Positions 28,034 through 36,221 of a stretch of 64,000 bases of DNA are shown here, in pieces; position 1 is the stretch's first letter; each line of letters starts with the position of its first letter. The notes under the pieces were generated by a model that saw only the letters and a program-made list of their open reading frames with translations, was not told where the DNA came from and did not search any database. Where the stretch lies: NCBI GenBank assembly GCA_949156565.1, contig CASCZI010000003.1:1-64000 (forward strand). The letters are read 5' to 3'. The translations under genes and the position numbers were made by a program. This DNA comes from an uncultured Alphaproteobacteria bacterium. GTDB taxonomy: Bacteria > Pseudomonadota > Alphaproteobacteria > Rs-D84.

Positions 28034-29050
28034 TAGATTATTTAAATCCGTGACAACACGTATTCCTTGGTCGGTCCATTGGGTGATACATGCGTCGATA
28101 TCCATAATGTTTTTGGTCCCCAGATAGATGACCGGTTTTAATTGATGCGATTCGGCAATGCGTTGGGCCGCGGCAATGGGGGATGGCTTTTGCTTGCCAC
28201 TGGCGAACCAATCGGTGGCATCGGCAATCCAAAAATCGGGATCATCATGGACGCCAATGGCCATGTCCCCACAAATGATCACATGGTCACAGATGGTTGC
28301 ATCATGTCCCTGGGCCTTAAGATAGTCGATAACCCCTATCAATTCCGGATCGGTCGTTGGGGATTGATCGGTTGGTTGGGTGGATGGGGTATCCGCTGAC
28401 CCGGGTGTCTGGGGTGGGGTGGTGCCAAAGCTGATTTCTTTGAATACCGGTGTGTCGGTTGGTGCCGGGGTTGTGGGCGCGGCAAAATCAAAATTAGTGG
28501 GTAATGGCAGGCCATCGGGAACCATTTGGTCGTCGGTTGCCGGGGTGGGCGTTGCCGGTAACGGTCCCATCGGGGCGTCAACTGGATCGGGGGTGGGATG
28601 CGGATTTTCGCGCATACGCATAAATGCCGCCCGCAATTCATTGGGTAATTCGGCTGGTAATGGGGGTGGGGGGGTATCGATCGGTGCTGGGGTGGAATCC
28701 GCCGCATCGGCCGTATCGGTGGTGGATGATGATTGGGATTTACAATGAATCAGTTTGGCCAATCTTTGCGGTACTTTGGGCACAGGGATCGTAAACAATG
28801 GTTTGCCGGTTCGCACAATCAACATCGTTGTCGCCACATACATCGGCGCGGCGGCCAAAATTAAAATCCCAAATACAAACCCGGGAAATCCACGCAATTG
28901 GGCCCGCATCAGATGTGACCAGTGGGCGGCCGAAAACATGTTGAATTGAAACAGGCCCGCCAAAATAATCCACATCATGGCAAAATAACACGCCGTCCAT
29001 ATCAGGGCGTATTTATGCCGCGTGAAAAATTTAATAATTTTCTGAGCCAT
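28031..29050 (-). CDS. Membrane protein with Pro/Thr linker and unknown C-terminal domain
   Basis: 339 aa. Two hydrophobic segments (about residues 12-35 and 52-80) form an N-terminal membrane hairpin. A linker of about 130 residues is very rich in Pro, Thr and Asp (for example ADSTPAPIDTPPPPLPAELP). The last 110 residues form a compact alpha/beta-like domain (VIDYLKAQGHDATICDHVII... DDPDFWIADATDWFASGKQ... LGTKNIMDIDACITQWTDQGI). This last part faintly recalls restriction-endonuclease-like (NERD or Mrr type) domains, but no catalytic motif is clear. It is divergent from the gene at 29162 across an AT-rich promoter region. Confidence 0.65.
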   Translation of the reverse strand: MAQKIIKFFTRHKYALIWTACYFAMMWIILAGLFQFNMFSAAHWSHLMRAQLRGFPGFVFGILILAAAPMYVATTMLIVRTGKPLFTIPVPKVPQRLAKLIHCKSQSSSTTDTADAADSTPAPIDTPPPPLPAELPNELRAAFMRMRENPHPTPDPVDAPMGPLPATPTPATDDQMVPDGLPLPTNFDFAAPTTPAPTDTPVFKEISFGTTPPQTPGSADTPSTQPTDQSPTTDPELIGVIDYLKAQGHDATICDHVIICGDMAIGVHDDPDFWIADATDWFASGKQKPSPIAAAQRIAESHQLKPVIYLGTKNIMDIDACITQWTDQGIRVVTDLNNL

Positions 29051-29129
29051 GTTTATATAATAGACAAATTAATATTATTTGTCAACCATGAATCTGTAAA
29101 AAACATTTTTTTATTTATGTTTGATATGA

Positions 29130-29135
29130 TATAAT
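29130..29135 (+). promoter_or_regulatory. Minus-10 element for the gene at 29162
   Basis: A perfect TATAAT at 29130-29135 in an AT-rich divergent region; no good -35 is seen. The ribosome-binding site GGGAG follows at 29151-29155. Confidence 0.45.
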
Positions 29136-29161
29136 ACAAAAGATAGTAAAGGGAGTAATTT

Positions 29162-31216
29162 ATGCACAAATTGCTAAAATTAATTGGGGCATCGGTATAT
29201 GGTCTGGGGGCGGTGGCGGTGATAACAACGGCCAACGCGGCGGATCCGGCACGTGGGGGGACATCCACCATGGGGCGCAATGCGGGACGTGTGGGAACAC
29301 TGGGGACGACGGCGGCGCGTATGCCGACTATGCCGATTTTACCAGGTGGATCGGTTGGTACAATTTCCCCGGATGTGAATAAAAATCCAGTAACGCAACC
29401 ATCTAAATGTGACGATGGTGGGGTTGTGGATTCTGAATATACAGTTGAAAATTGTATGAATGATGTGGCGGCATGTGTCAATGGTGGCGCGTTGCCGGGT
29501 GGAATCAATGATTTGTTTAGTGAAGATATGCGTAATGCCATCATGAATGGAATGGGATTATGTTCGGTTCAGGTGGAACGTTGCATTTCAGATGTACGTA
29601 AAAATTGTCGTGATCTGTATACCAATGCTGCGGATGTTTGGGCGGACTTTAATTCCCGTCGGATACAACCCGAATATTATAACTTTGTTTTGCGTAAAAC
29701 GGGTCTGACCCCGAACCAGGCGGAAAATACATGTCTGTTGCTGGATCGTAATACATTCGGATCATCCTTTGCCGCTGTGTCAAAAGATGGTAACGTTACC
29801 ATGGAATACGATAAACGGATTGGGGCCTATAACGGTCAGAATGTTACCAAAAACAATACAATGGGGGTAACAGTAAACAGAGATTCTGATACGGTGGATG
29901 GTGTTCGTGGTCATTATGCCCGTTGGGATGCGGTAACGGCAACATGCCTGGTACGTGTGGCGGCATATAACAAAGGCAAGGCCATTTCCAATACATGGTT
30001 ATTTGGGGCATTGGGTGATGATAAACCGGCCGAAGCATGGAAAGCGGCGGGTGACACGTTTAAATGTAACAAAGATCTGTTTGGATTTTCATTAATGAAT
30101 AACACCAGTACGGTCGCCGTTGTTGGTGTTGGGGGCGGTACATTGGCCGGGGCCGGTGTTGGGGCCATTATTGGTCATGGCAAACGTAACTTTGATTGCG
30201 AAAACAAATCACATTTAAAAGAACTAAGTGATGGTTTGCGTGGCAGTGGCCGTATCCAAATCTTAAACACCTATTTGGCGATGCCGGTGTCAACGGTCAA
30301 AGATCTGGACAAGAGTGCGTGCGAAGGCGTTGTAAATTTGTATAATAAATATCAACAGTTGTTGCCGGCCGTGTCTTCATGTAATGGGTCAACCACAACA
30401 ATGTCCAGCATGGTTACGCAATTTCCATTGACGGTTAACATGGGTGAAGTTATCAGCAATGTTCAGCCAACGAACAATGCAGATGGCAGTGTAATTGTAT
30501 CCTTTACGGTGACAAAGTCCGATGGCAATACAGAACAAAGAACACAAACCTTTACCAAGGATCAGATGACGCAACTAACATCGCAAACATCTGCGACAGC
30601 CGATGCATCAGGGTGTGCATTCAAGACATTGAAAAAATCATCTTCGTTTATGGATGGGGACATTTATTGCACGGCGGGCGATGCCCCCAGCAATGATCCC
30701 AATGCACAATGTTTATCAACAGCGGCAATAAATCGTCAGTTGGCAGATCTAAAAACGGTGTTTGATTCCGCAGAAATTTTGGAAGGGGAAGATTCCAATA
30801 TGGGCAAATCAATCGGGTTTGGTGCCTTGGCGGGTGCCGGGGCCGGTGGATTGGCGACGGCGATTACCGCATTTACCGAAAAGAACAACATCAGCTGTCA
30901 TGTGGGTGATGGACTGGATAAAGTTGCCTATGGTAAATCTGGGAAAATTGATACGTTGAAAGATTTCTATGTGAAATGGAATCTGCAATTGCCCGATACC
31001 GCCGCACCAACGGTTACGATTGACAAGAACTGTGACGCGTGGCGCAACGCGTGTGCCAAGTACACGGATCGTAATCAGTGCCGTTCGGTTGGCTTTGGAT
31101 TAAAGAATGAAAACGGGAATATTGAAATTATCAATAATGCCTGTACCATGTACGAGGGCAGTACCCTTTGTGTGGAAAATCGTTCTGCATCTGTATCGGC
31201 CGGTGTATGCCAGTAA
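29162..31216 (+). CDS. Exported Cys-rich protein with two glycine-zipper segments
   Basis: 684 aa. The signal peptide ends near residue 29 (ITTANAADPAR). The mature N-terminus contains AARMPTMP, which resembles ASRMPTMAP in the protein at 42350. A CNKDLFGFSL block leads into a glycine-zipper segment (GVGGGTLAGAGVGAIIGHG), and a second one (GFGALAGAGAGGLATAI) lies about 230 residues later. Many paired cysteines occur throughout. The block CxxxxFGxxxM plus glycine zipper recurs in the 38671-40257 protein (CDQNWFGIDM, then GAGLGTAAGAI), so the two share a module. Glycine zippers often insert in or oligomerise at membranes. The function is unknown. Confidence 0.75.
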   Translation: MHKLLKLIGASVYGLGAVAVITTANAADPARGGTSTMGRNAGRVGTLGTTAARMPTMPILPGGSVGTISPDVNKNPVTQPSKCDDGGVVDSEYTVENCMNDVAACVNGGALPGGINDLFSEDMRNAIMNGMGLCSVQVERCISDVRKNCRDLYTNAADVWADFNSRRIQPEYYNFVLRKTGLTPNQAENTCLLLDRNTFGSSFAAVSKDGNVTMEYDKRIGAYNGQNVTKNNTMGVTVNRDSDTVDGVRGHYARWDAVTATCLVRVAAYNKGKAISNTWLFGALGDDKPAEAWKAAGDTFKCNKDLFGFSLMNNTSTVAVVGVGGGTLAGAGVGAIIGHGKRNFDCENKSHLKELSDGLRGSGRIQILNTYLAMPVSTVKDLDKSACEGVVNLYNKYQQLLPAVSSCNGSTTTMSSMVTQFPLTVNMGEVISNVQPTNNADGSVIVSFTVTKSDGNTEQRTQTFTKDQMTQLTSQTSATADASGCAFKTLKKSSSFMDGDIYCTAGDAPSNDPNAQCLSTAAINRQLADLKTVFDSAEILEGEDSNMGKSIGFGALAGAGAGGLATAITAFTEKNNISCHVGDGLDKVAYGKSGKIDTLKDFYVKWNLQLPDTAAPTVTIDKNCDAWRNACAKYTDRNQCRSVGFGLKNENGNIEIINNACTMYEGSTLCVENRSASVSAGVCQ

Positions 31217-31220
31217 AATA

Positions 31221-31250
31221 AAATCCCGTCATTATGACGGGATTTTATTT
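31221..31250 (+). terminator. Terminator after 29162-31216
   Basis: AAATCCCGTCA-TTA-TGACGGGATTT stem followed by TATTT; it may also serve the convergent gene ending at 31269. Confidence 0.8.
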
Positions 31251-31268
31251 ATTCGTGTGGTCCAAATA

Positions 31269-31838
31269 TTATTTCAAATAACATTTAAGATTTTTCTGTT
31301 GAATTTCCCCAATTAGTGTTTTGCACATCTCGACTTCGGATACAAGGGTGGCAAAATCGACGGCACCATGACCAATGGCATCTTTGGTTGTTAGATATGT
31401 TTCACATGTGATCCAATGGGGATTAATCGGATAAATTTCACGTGTTTTTCGGTCACGCCAAATAAAATTAGCAATAATCGTCGTTCCGATCTGTGACGCC
31501 AGAGGGTCATATACCACATCAAAAAAATGATCCTTATCTTCGAAATCAATCAGCATAACCGCCATCGCCGCCATTTCCAGTTTCTGTGCCCATGGTTCTT
31601 TTTCTAAATGATGGCGCATGTTTTCGATTAACGCATAGCTTTTATAGTTAAATGTTAATTTATTTCCGAAATATTCATTTCGGTTCCATTTGCTCTTGTC
31701 AAAATTATAGACCAATGATGTCGCATAGGTGTCGCCCATCGCGCATTGAATTTTTTGTGCGGTTAAATATCCATAATTACCCAGGCCGATGTATAAATCG
31801 ACAACATAGGAAAAGCATATTGGTTTTTGTTTTTTCAT
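31269..31838 (-). CDS. Unknown cytosolic protein
   Basis: 189 aa from the Met at 31838 (MKKQKPICFSYVVDLYIGLG); an adjacent ATG at 31841 is equally possible and longer starts lack support. There is no signal peptide or membrane segment. It is rich in aromatic residues and mixed alpha/beta (GNKLTFNYKSYALIENMRHH; ANFIWRDRKTREIYPINPHW). I recognise no domain. It is convergent with 29162-31216 and sits beside the repeat-rich intergenic region, so it may be accessory. Good codon use and length support a real gene. Confidence 0.6.
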   Translation of the reverse strand: MKKQKPICFSYVVDLYIGLGNYGYLTAQKIQCAMGDTYATSLVYNFDKSKWNRNEYFGNKLTFNYKSYALIENMRHHLEKEPWAQKLEMAAMAVMLIDFEDKDHFFDVVYDPLASQIGTTIIANFIWRDRKTREIYPINPHWITCETYLTTKDAIGHGAVDFATLVSEVEMCKTLIGEIQQKNLKCYLK

Positions 31839-31889
31839 CATGATAATGATTTTTAAACAAATATTTATATTTGTCAAATAATTTTTGTT

Positions 31890-32694
31890 CTATCTGATAT
31901 CTTGTTCGTTGTCATATGCCCCCAAAATTTTGAGTCTGGGGGGGGCATCCCAACCCCGGGCCCACATGTAGTAGCTACAAAAGACCACCCCGTCGGTATC
32001 ACCCACAAAAATTTTCAATTTTTGCGGGGCCCGATTTCGTCCACCCATCCACCGGAGGGGAACTTTGCGACAGCGTGGCACGGTGCAAGTTCTCCCCTCT
32101 AGATGAGTACCCCCGAAGGGGAGGGGGGCTTTACCTGAACCCTGGACACTGTATTGCCGACCTTGGGCTTGTGTGTGAATCTAAAAGAAAGACCACCCCG
32201 GCCGCTACGCGTCCACCCATTCGCAGAGGGGAACTTTGCTACAACGTGGCACGGTGCAAGTTCTCCCCCTGTGGGAGGTGGTCTTTACCTGAACTCTGCA
32301 CTCTGAACCATGAACAGTGGTATGGCAAGACCACCCCGTCGGTATCACCCACAAAAATTTTCAATTTTTGCGGGGCCCGATTTCGCCCACCCCGACCCCG
32401 GGCCCCGCGGAAATTGTTAAATTTCCGTGGGTGGGTTCTGGCGGGGGAACTTTTCTTTGTTCTTAAATTCCACACCTCGGGCACCCGCGCGAGGTCTTTT
32501 AAAAAAGACCACCCCGTTGTTATCACCCACAAAAATTTTCAATTTTTGCGGGGCCCGATTGCGGCCACCCCCGACACCGGGCCCCGCGGAAATTGTTAAA
32601 TTTCCGTGGGTGGATTCTGGCGGGGGAACTTAGATCCGAACTTAATCTCTTTTACCTGAACTCTGAACCCTGATATTGCCAATATGGCGGGGTG
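31890..32694. repeat. Intergenic repeat cluster with palindromic units
   Basis: About 800 bases with no convincing gene. A unit of about 57 bases starting GACCACCCCGT and containing CAAAAATT-TTC-AATTTTTG and GCGGGGCCCG occurs at 31983-32039, 32329-32385 and 32507-32563. A second unit with CCGCGGAAATT/AATTTCCGTGG lies at 32402-32450 and 32581-32630. A third, starting AGGGGAACTTTGC and ending TTCTCCCC, lies at 32056-32098 and 32227-32272. Fragments of ACCTGAACTCTG also recur. The short ORFs here only follow the repeats. Confidence 0.65.
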
Positions 32695-32729
32695 AAAAAT
32701 CCCCCCCACACGGTGTTAGGGTGGGGGGA
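32695..32729 (-). terminator. Terminator of the Cys-rich operon
   Basis: On the minus strand, CCCCCCAC and GTGGGGGG (plus 32702-32728) form an 8-bp stem followed by ATTTTT. It lies 30 bases after the stop of the last operon gene. Confidence 0.7.
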
Positions 32730-32758
32730 TTGACGGGTGCAAAATCGGGATGGGCCCG

Positions 32759-33481
32759 TTATTTTTTGTTATAATATTTATCGCGTTGTTCACTGGATAC
32801 AGTGATCATTTTATCAAACAACTTATTGGTGGCGGCCGCATCGGCACCACTGGTTGAACCGTCGGTACCCGTGCTGTAATTTGCGCCATTCAAAACAATA
32901 ATCCGTGATGGTAATGGGGAATCATCATTACATTCAATATAATATTGGGACGGGTCATAATATTTGCCATAGCATCGTTGATTGGCGATGGCCACCCAAC
33001 CATTGGGGGCCAAATCACGACATTTGGGTTGTTCACCCAACGTGATTTCCCCGCTGGGGACCACTTCGTCAACGCGATCAAGAATTCCATTACACCAAAC
33101 GTTGACCAATTTACCATCAACCATAACCTGGGCGCCGTCGGCACTGCTGCGGCGCATGCCATAGCAATCACCATTCAAAATGGTTGTGTCAAAATCAGCC
33201 TTGATCCCGCGTCGTTGTTCAATATCCGATCGGGTCATAGGGGTGGGGGCCGATGCCGGGGTTGTCAATGCATCAGGACAGATCAATTTCATCCCCCAAC
33301 AATTGCCCATGTTATCCCACATTTCGGGTTCAAAACCCATTCCCATGCCAATATAACATTTGGTTGGATTCGGGCGACAGATGTCTGCCTGGGTCCACCA
33401 TTGCATTAAACCGGCGCCGTTTGCCATGTTTGCCCATGCCCCCATGGCGATTAAAATGAAAAAATGATGTATGCGTGTCAT
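32759..33481 (-). CDS. Small exported Cys-rich protein, last gene of the operon
   Basis: 240 aa with a signal peptide (MTRIHHFFILIAMGAWANMANG) and eight or more cysteines in the mature part (DICRPNPTKCYIGMG, NCWGMKLICPD, LNGDCYGMRR, VWCNGILD, PKCRDLAPNGW, QRCYGKYYD). It lacks the CMDxFC signature. It follows the 846-aa family member by 60 bases on the same strand and precedes a terminator. The function is unknown; co-transcription with four other exported proteins suggests a shared envelope structure. Confidence 0.7.
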   Translation of the reverse strand: MTRIHHFFILIAMGAWANMANGAGLMQWWTQADICRPNPTKCYIGMGMGFEPEMWDNMGNCWGMKLICPDALTTPASAPTPMTRSDIEQRRGIKADFDTTILNGDCYGMRRSSADGAQVMVDGKLVNVWCNGILDRVDEVVPSGEITLGEQPKCRDLAPNGWVAIANQRCYGKYYDPSQYYIECNDDSPLPSRIIVLNGANYSTGTDGSTSGADAAATNKLFDKMITVSSEQRDKYYNKK

Positions 33482-33541
33482 GTCTTGATCTCTGAATTAT
33501 ATTTTTAATTTTATCAAATTTTTAGTTCGCGTGCAAGACAT

Positions 33542-36082
33542 CTATTCTTGGGTTTGTTCTTTCTCTTCATCCCCAGGTGATGGATTGGACGGATCGGTGT
33601 TATTTTTGATGGTGGTGGTGTCATCTTTTATTTGGCAATATCCCCACCGCAGATTTGTCCCGGTCAAGTTATAGAAATTAACATGCTGATCCTCGAATTT
33701 ATCAGTTGGGTTTTCCTTGTTTTTGGGGGTGGTGGTCCATATCCCCCCCAAGCGTTCGCATTCCGCGTTCAATTGGGTTGTCATATCAACACGAATGGTG
33801 TCCATCACGGTATTAATATCTTGCAGAATAACGTTTGGTGCAACGTCGGTTCCTGTTTCATTCCATGATGGACGAACGCATACCTGTAACGCATACCGCG
33901 CCAGTTTTTGATACACACTGCCGATATAATCGTCCGGACACAAAAGCGCAGAGTTTTTGTCTTCGATTGATTGTGGCCCCTCGGTTCCACCATTACACAT
34001 ATAATTGCCATTCCCCTGGAACTCATCACAAGCGCAACAATCCCCGCCATTTATATTATAGGTAGGATCAGCAGTAGTCAGGTTATCCTTGGCCTTACCT
34101 TCCGTACTTGCCATGCACAGATAATAACCCCTGTTGCATGACTTATAGTGCCGTTCGGGCAGGCACATATATGGATTTTCGATCTCCGCGGGCTTAGGAT
34201 TGCCTTCGTTATAGGACAAGTCTTGGGCATTGGTGCAACCCGGACTTTGGGCACCGCGCATTGATCCCGGCGCGTATGTTCGACAGCCATAGGGATATGT
34301 ATGGATTGAATCACTGGTCGGGACGGCACAAATATCACGTGCAAATTCTGTTAATGTGGCTTTGCATTCTTTGGCAATTTTTTGATCGGTAATACCATGC
34401 ATTAATGTTCCCAATAATGCCATTCCCCCCGGGCCACCACCGTACAAATTGCTGCATGCGTCTAATTTAACACGGCATAATTCTTCGGATAATTCAAGAC
34501 GTTGACCCAATAATAATTGTTCTTTGATATTACTAAAATCTTTCAAAGACTTACTCTGATCATCATAGCATTGGTTCACCACATTCAAACATTCATTTTT
34601 TACCGTGCGGACACGATCTTGTTGGGATTGATAGATTTCCGTAATCGCTTGGCGCATGAATTCATCCCATACATCTTTGGCGACGTCGCGGCATTGATCC
34701 AGGCTGGATTCTGCAAAAGATTTTTTTCGATTTAATTCGGCAATTAATGCCATATTCATATCGTTGGTTAAAATGTCCCCAGATAACGAAAGTTGCGTTT
34801 CCAATTGATAAAAATCCGCCGAATAAATGGGTTCGCCGGTGTCGCGGTTCAGGTATAATCCCGTAATATCGATACAATGCACATAATCGGTCCCGCATGC
34901 CATGTCGTTGGTGATGGCGTTACGAACATTTGCAATACAATCATTAATTGCCGCGGAATTGTGTACGTTATAATTTTCCAATCGTGCCAAATTCATTTCA
35001 CGTTCGGTGGCGCGGATTTCCCCCGATGCCACGTTTGTCTTTTGCCCCAGTGCGCCGGCCAATGTGGTGCAATCGTTTTCAATATACATACCATATGCCG
35101 ATACCACCATATTAAATGTGGCCGTTGATCCACATATCGGTGCAATCATTTCGGCACATTGGGTATGGACAGCGTTATAGAGTGCTTCGCCCGTCAGGTC
35201 GGCCAAACTGGTCCCGGCGGCCAGATCGGTTGTCGACCATATGGCATTAATATCACCAGCAATGTCAAGTTGCCCCTGGGTCGATAAAGATTTTGTTCGC
35301 GTTTTGTTTAACACATCACTGATGCCGGCCAAGACAGATGCACTGCCGGATTTATCGGTGGCACCGGTGGCAACCGATTCGCCTTGGGATGGGTTTAACA
35401 TGGCGTTCACTTCGGCCGGGGTTTTGGTTATCACCTCTATATTTAAATCTTTAAAGGTTTGCAGACGTTCCCCCGTCTGGGCCAGAACGCGTTCATGTTC
35501 CTTGATTTCGTCCAGGCGTGCCGAACACACACACCGGCGATAGGTATCATTTTGCTTGGCACAGAATTGATCCATACATGTAAAATAGGCATCCCGGCAT
35601 GTATTGTACCCATTTCCCGTCGCCGACGTTGCAACCGCCGCCCGCGCCAATGCCGCCCGTGATGTTGTTGCCGTTGTTGTCCCACGTGCAGAACGAACCG
35701 CATTTGTTGCCCCCGTCACACGCGCCAATGCCGATCGTGCGGTTGATGGGGATGTTGAAACGGTTCCACCGGTCCGTGCCGAACGGGCGGTTGTCGATAC
35801 CGTGGCCGCCCGTGATACACGGGGTGTGCGTGACGTAACGGTGGGGGTGGTGGCACTGCGTGATGATACGGATGTGCCCGATGTTCGGGTGGTGGTGCCG
35901 GACGTTCGTGTTTCGCGTGTGGCCACCGATGGGGTCGCGGATGTACGTGATGCGCCAACCGCCGCGGATGTGCGGGATGTGGTCTGGGCACTGCGGGCGG
36001 TGGTGGTTTCAACACGCGCGGCCGCCATGACCGATGTCATCCAGATGATTGCGCCCAAGAGTCCCAGCGAGATTTTTCTCAT
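33542..36082 (-). CDS. Large exported cysteine-rich protein, CMDxFC family
   Basis: 846 aa. A signal peptide (MRKISLGLLGAIIWMTSVMA) is followed by an unusually long, about 135-residue Arg/Thr/Ser/Ala stretch (such as TRTSGTSVSSRSATTPTVTS), then the signature at Cys162, 169, 174, 184 and 186 (CRDAYFTC-MDQF-C-x9-C-V-C-S). Then come CGTDYVHC and a VWDEFMRQAI helix, as in its paralogues. The C-terminal third differs: a Cys-rich part with TYPYGCRTYAPGSMRG, GDCCACDEF and LRWGYCQIKDD. It is fourth in a five-gene minus-strand operon. The periplasm or outer surface is likely; the role is unknown. Confidence 0.78.
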   Translation of the reverse strand: MRKISLGLLGAIIWMTSVMAAARVETTTARSAQTTSRTSAAVGASRTSATPSVATRETRTSGTTTRTSGTSVSSRSATTPTVTSRTPRVSRAATVSTTARSARTGGTVSTSPSTARSALARVTGATNAVRSARGTTTATTSRAALARAAVATSATGNGYNTCRDAYFTCMDQFCAKQNDTYRRCVCSARLDEIKEHERVLAQTGERLQTFKDLNIEVITKTPAEVNAMLNPSQGESVATGATDKSGSASVLAGISDVLNKTRTKSLSTQGQLDIAGDINAIWSTTDLAAGTSLADLTGEALYNAVHTQCAEMIAPICGSTATFNMVVSAYGMYIENDCTTLAGALGQKTNVASGEIRATEREMNLARLENYNVHNSAAINDCIANVRNAITNDMACGTDYVHCIDITGLYLNRDTGEPIYSADFYQLETQLSLSGDILTNDMNMALIAELNRKKSFAESSLDQCRDVAKDVWDEFMRQAITEIYQSQQDRVRTVKNECLNVVNQCYDDQSKSLKDFSNIKEQLLLGQRLELSEELCRVKLDACSNLYGGGPGGMALLGTLMHGITDQKIAKECKATLTEFARDICAVPTSDSIHTYPYGCRTYAPGSMRGAQSPGCTNAQDLSYNEGNPKPAEIENPYMCLPERHYKSCNRGYYLCMASTEGKAKDNLTTADPTYNINGGDCCACDEFQGNGNYMCNGGTEGPQSIEDKNSALLCPDDYIGSVYQKLARYALQVCVRPSWNETGTDVAPNVILQDINTVMDTIRVDMTTQLNAECERLGGIWTTTPKNKENPTDKFEDQHVNFYNLTGTNLRWGYCQIKDDTTTIKNNTDPSNPSPGDEEKEQTQE

Positions 36083-36221
36083 TCCCTTTTATATATCTTG
36101 GATTATATTTTAGCAAAATTTTTAATCCCAGGGCAAGGTCTTTGTTCAATGATTTTCACGGGTGACCATCATGGGTTTGGACGTATTTATGGATGAATAA
36201 TTATGGGTATATGCCAAAAAT

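Noticed and set aside
32075-32599. 174-aa ORF in the repeat region
   Set aside because: Its sequence only follows the repeated units and has no start signal.
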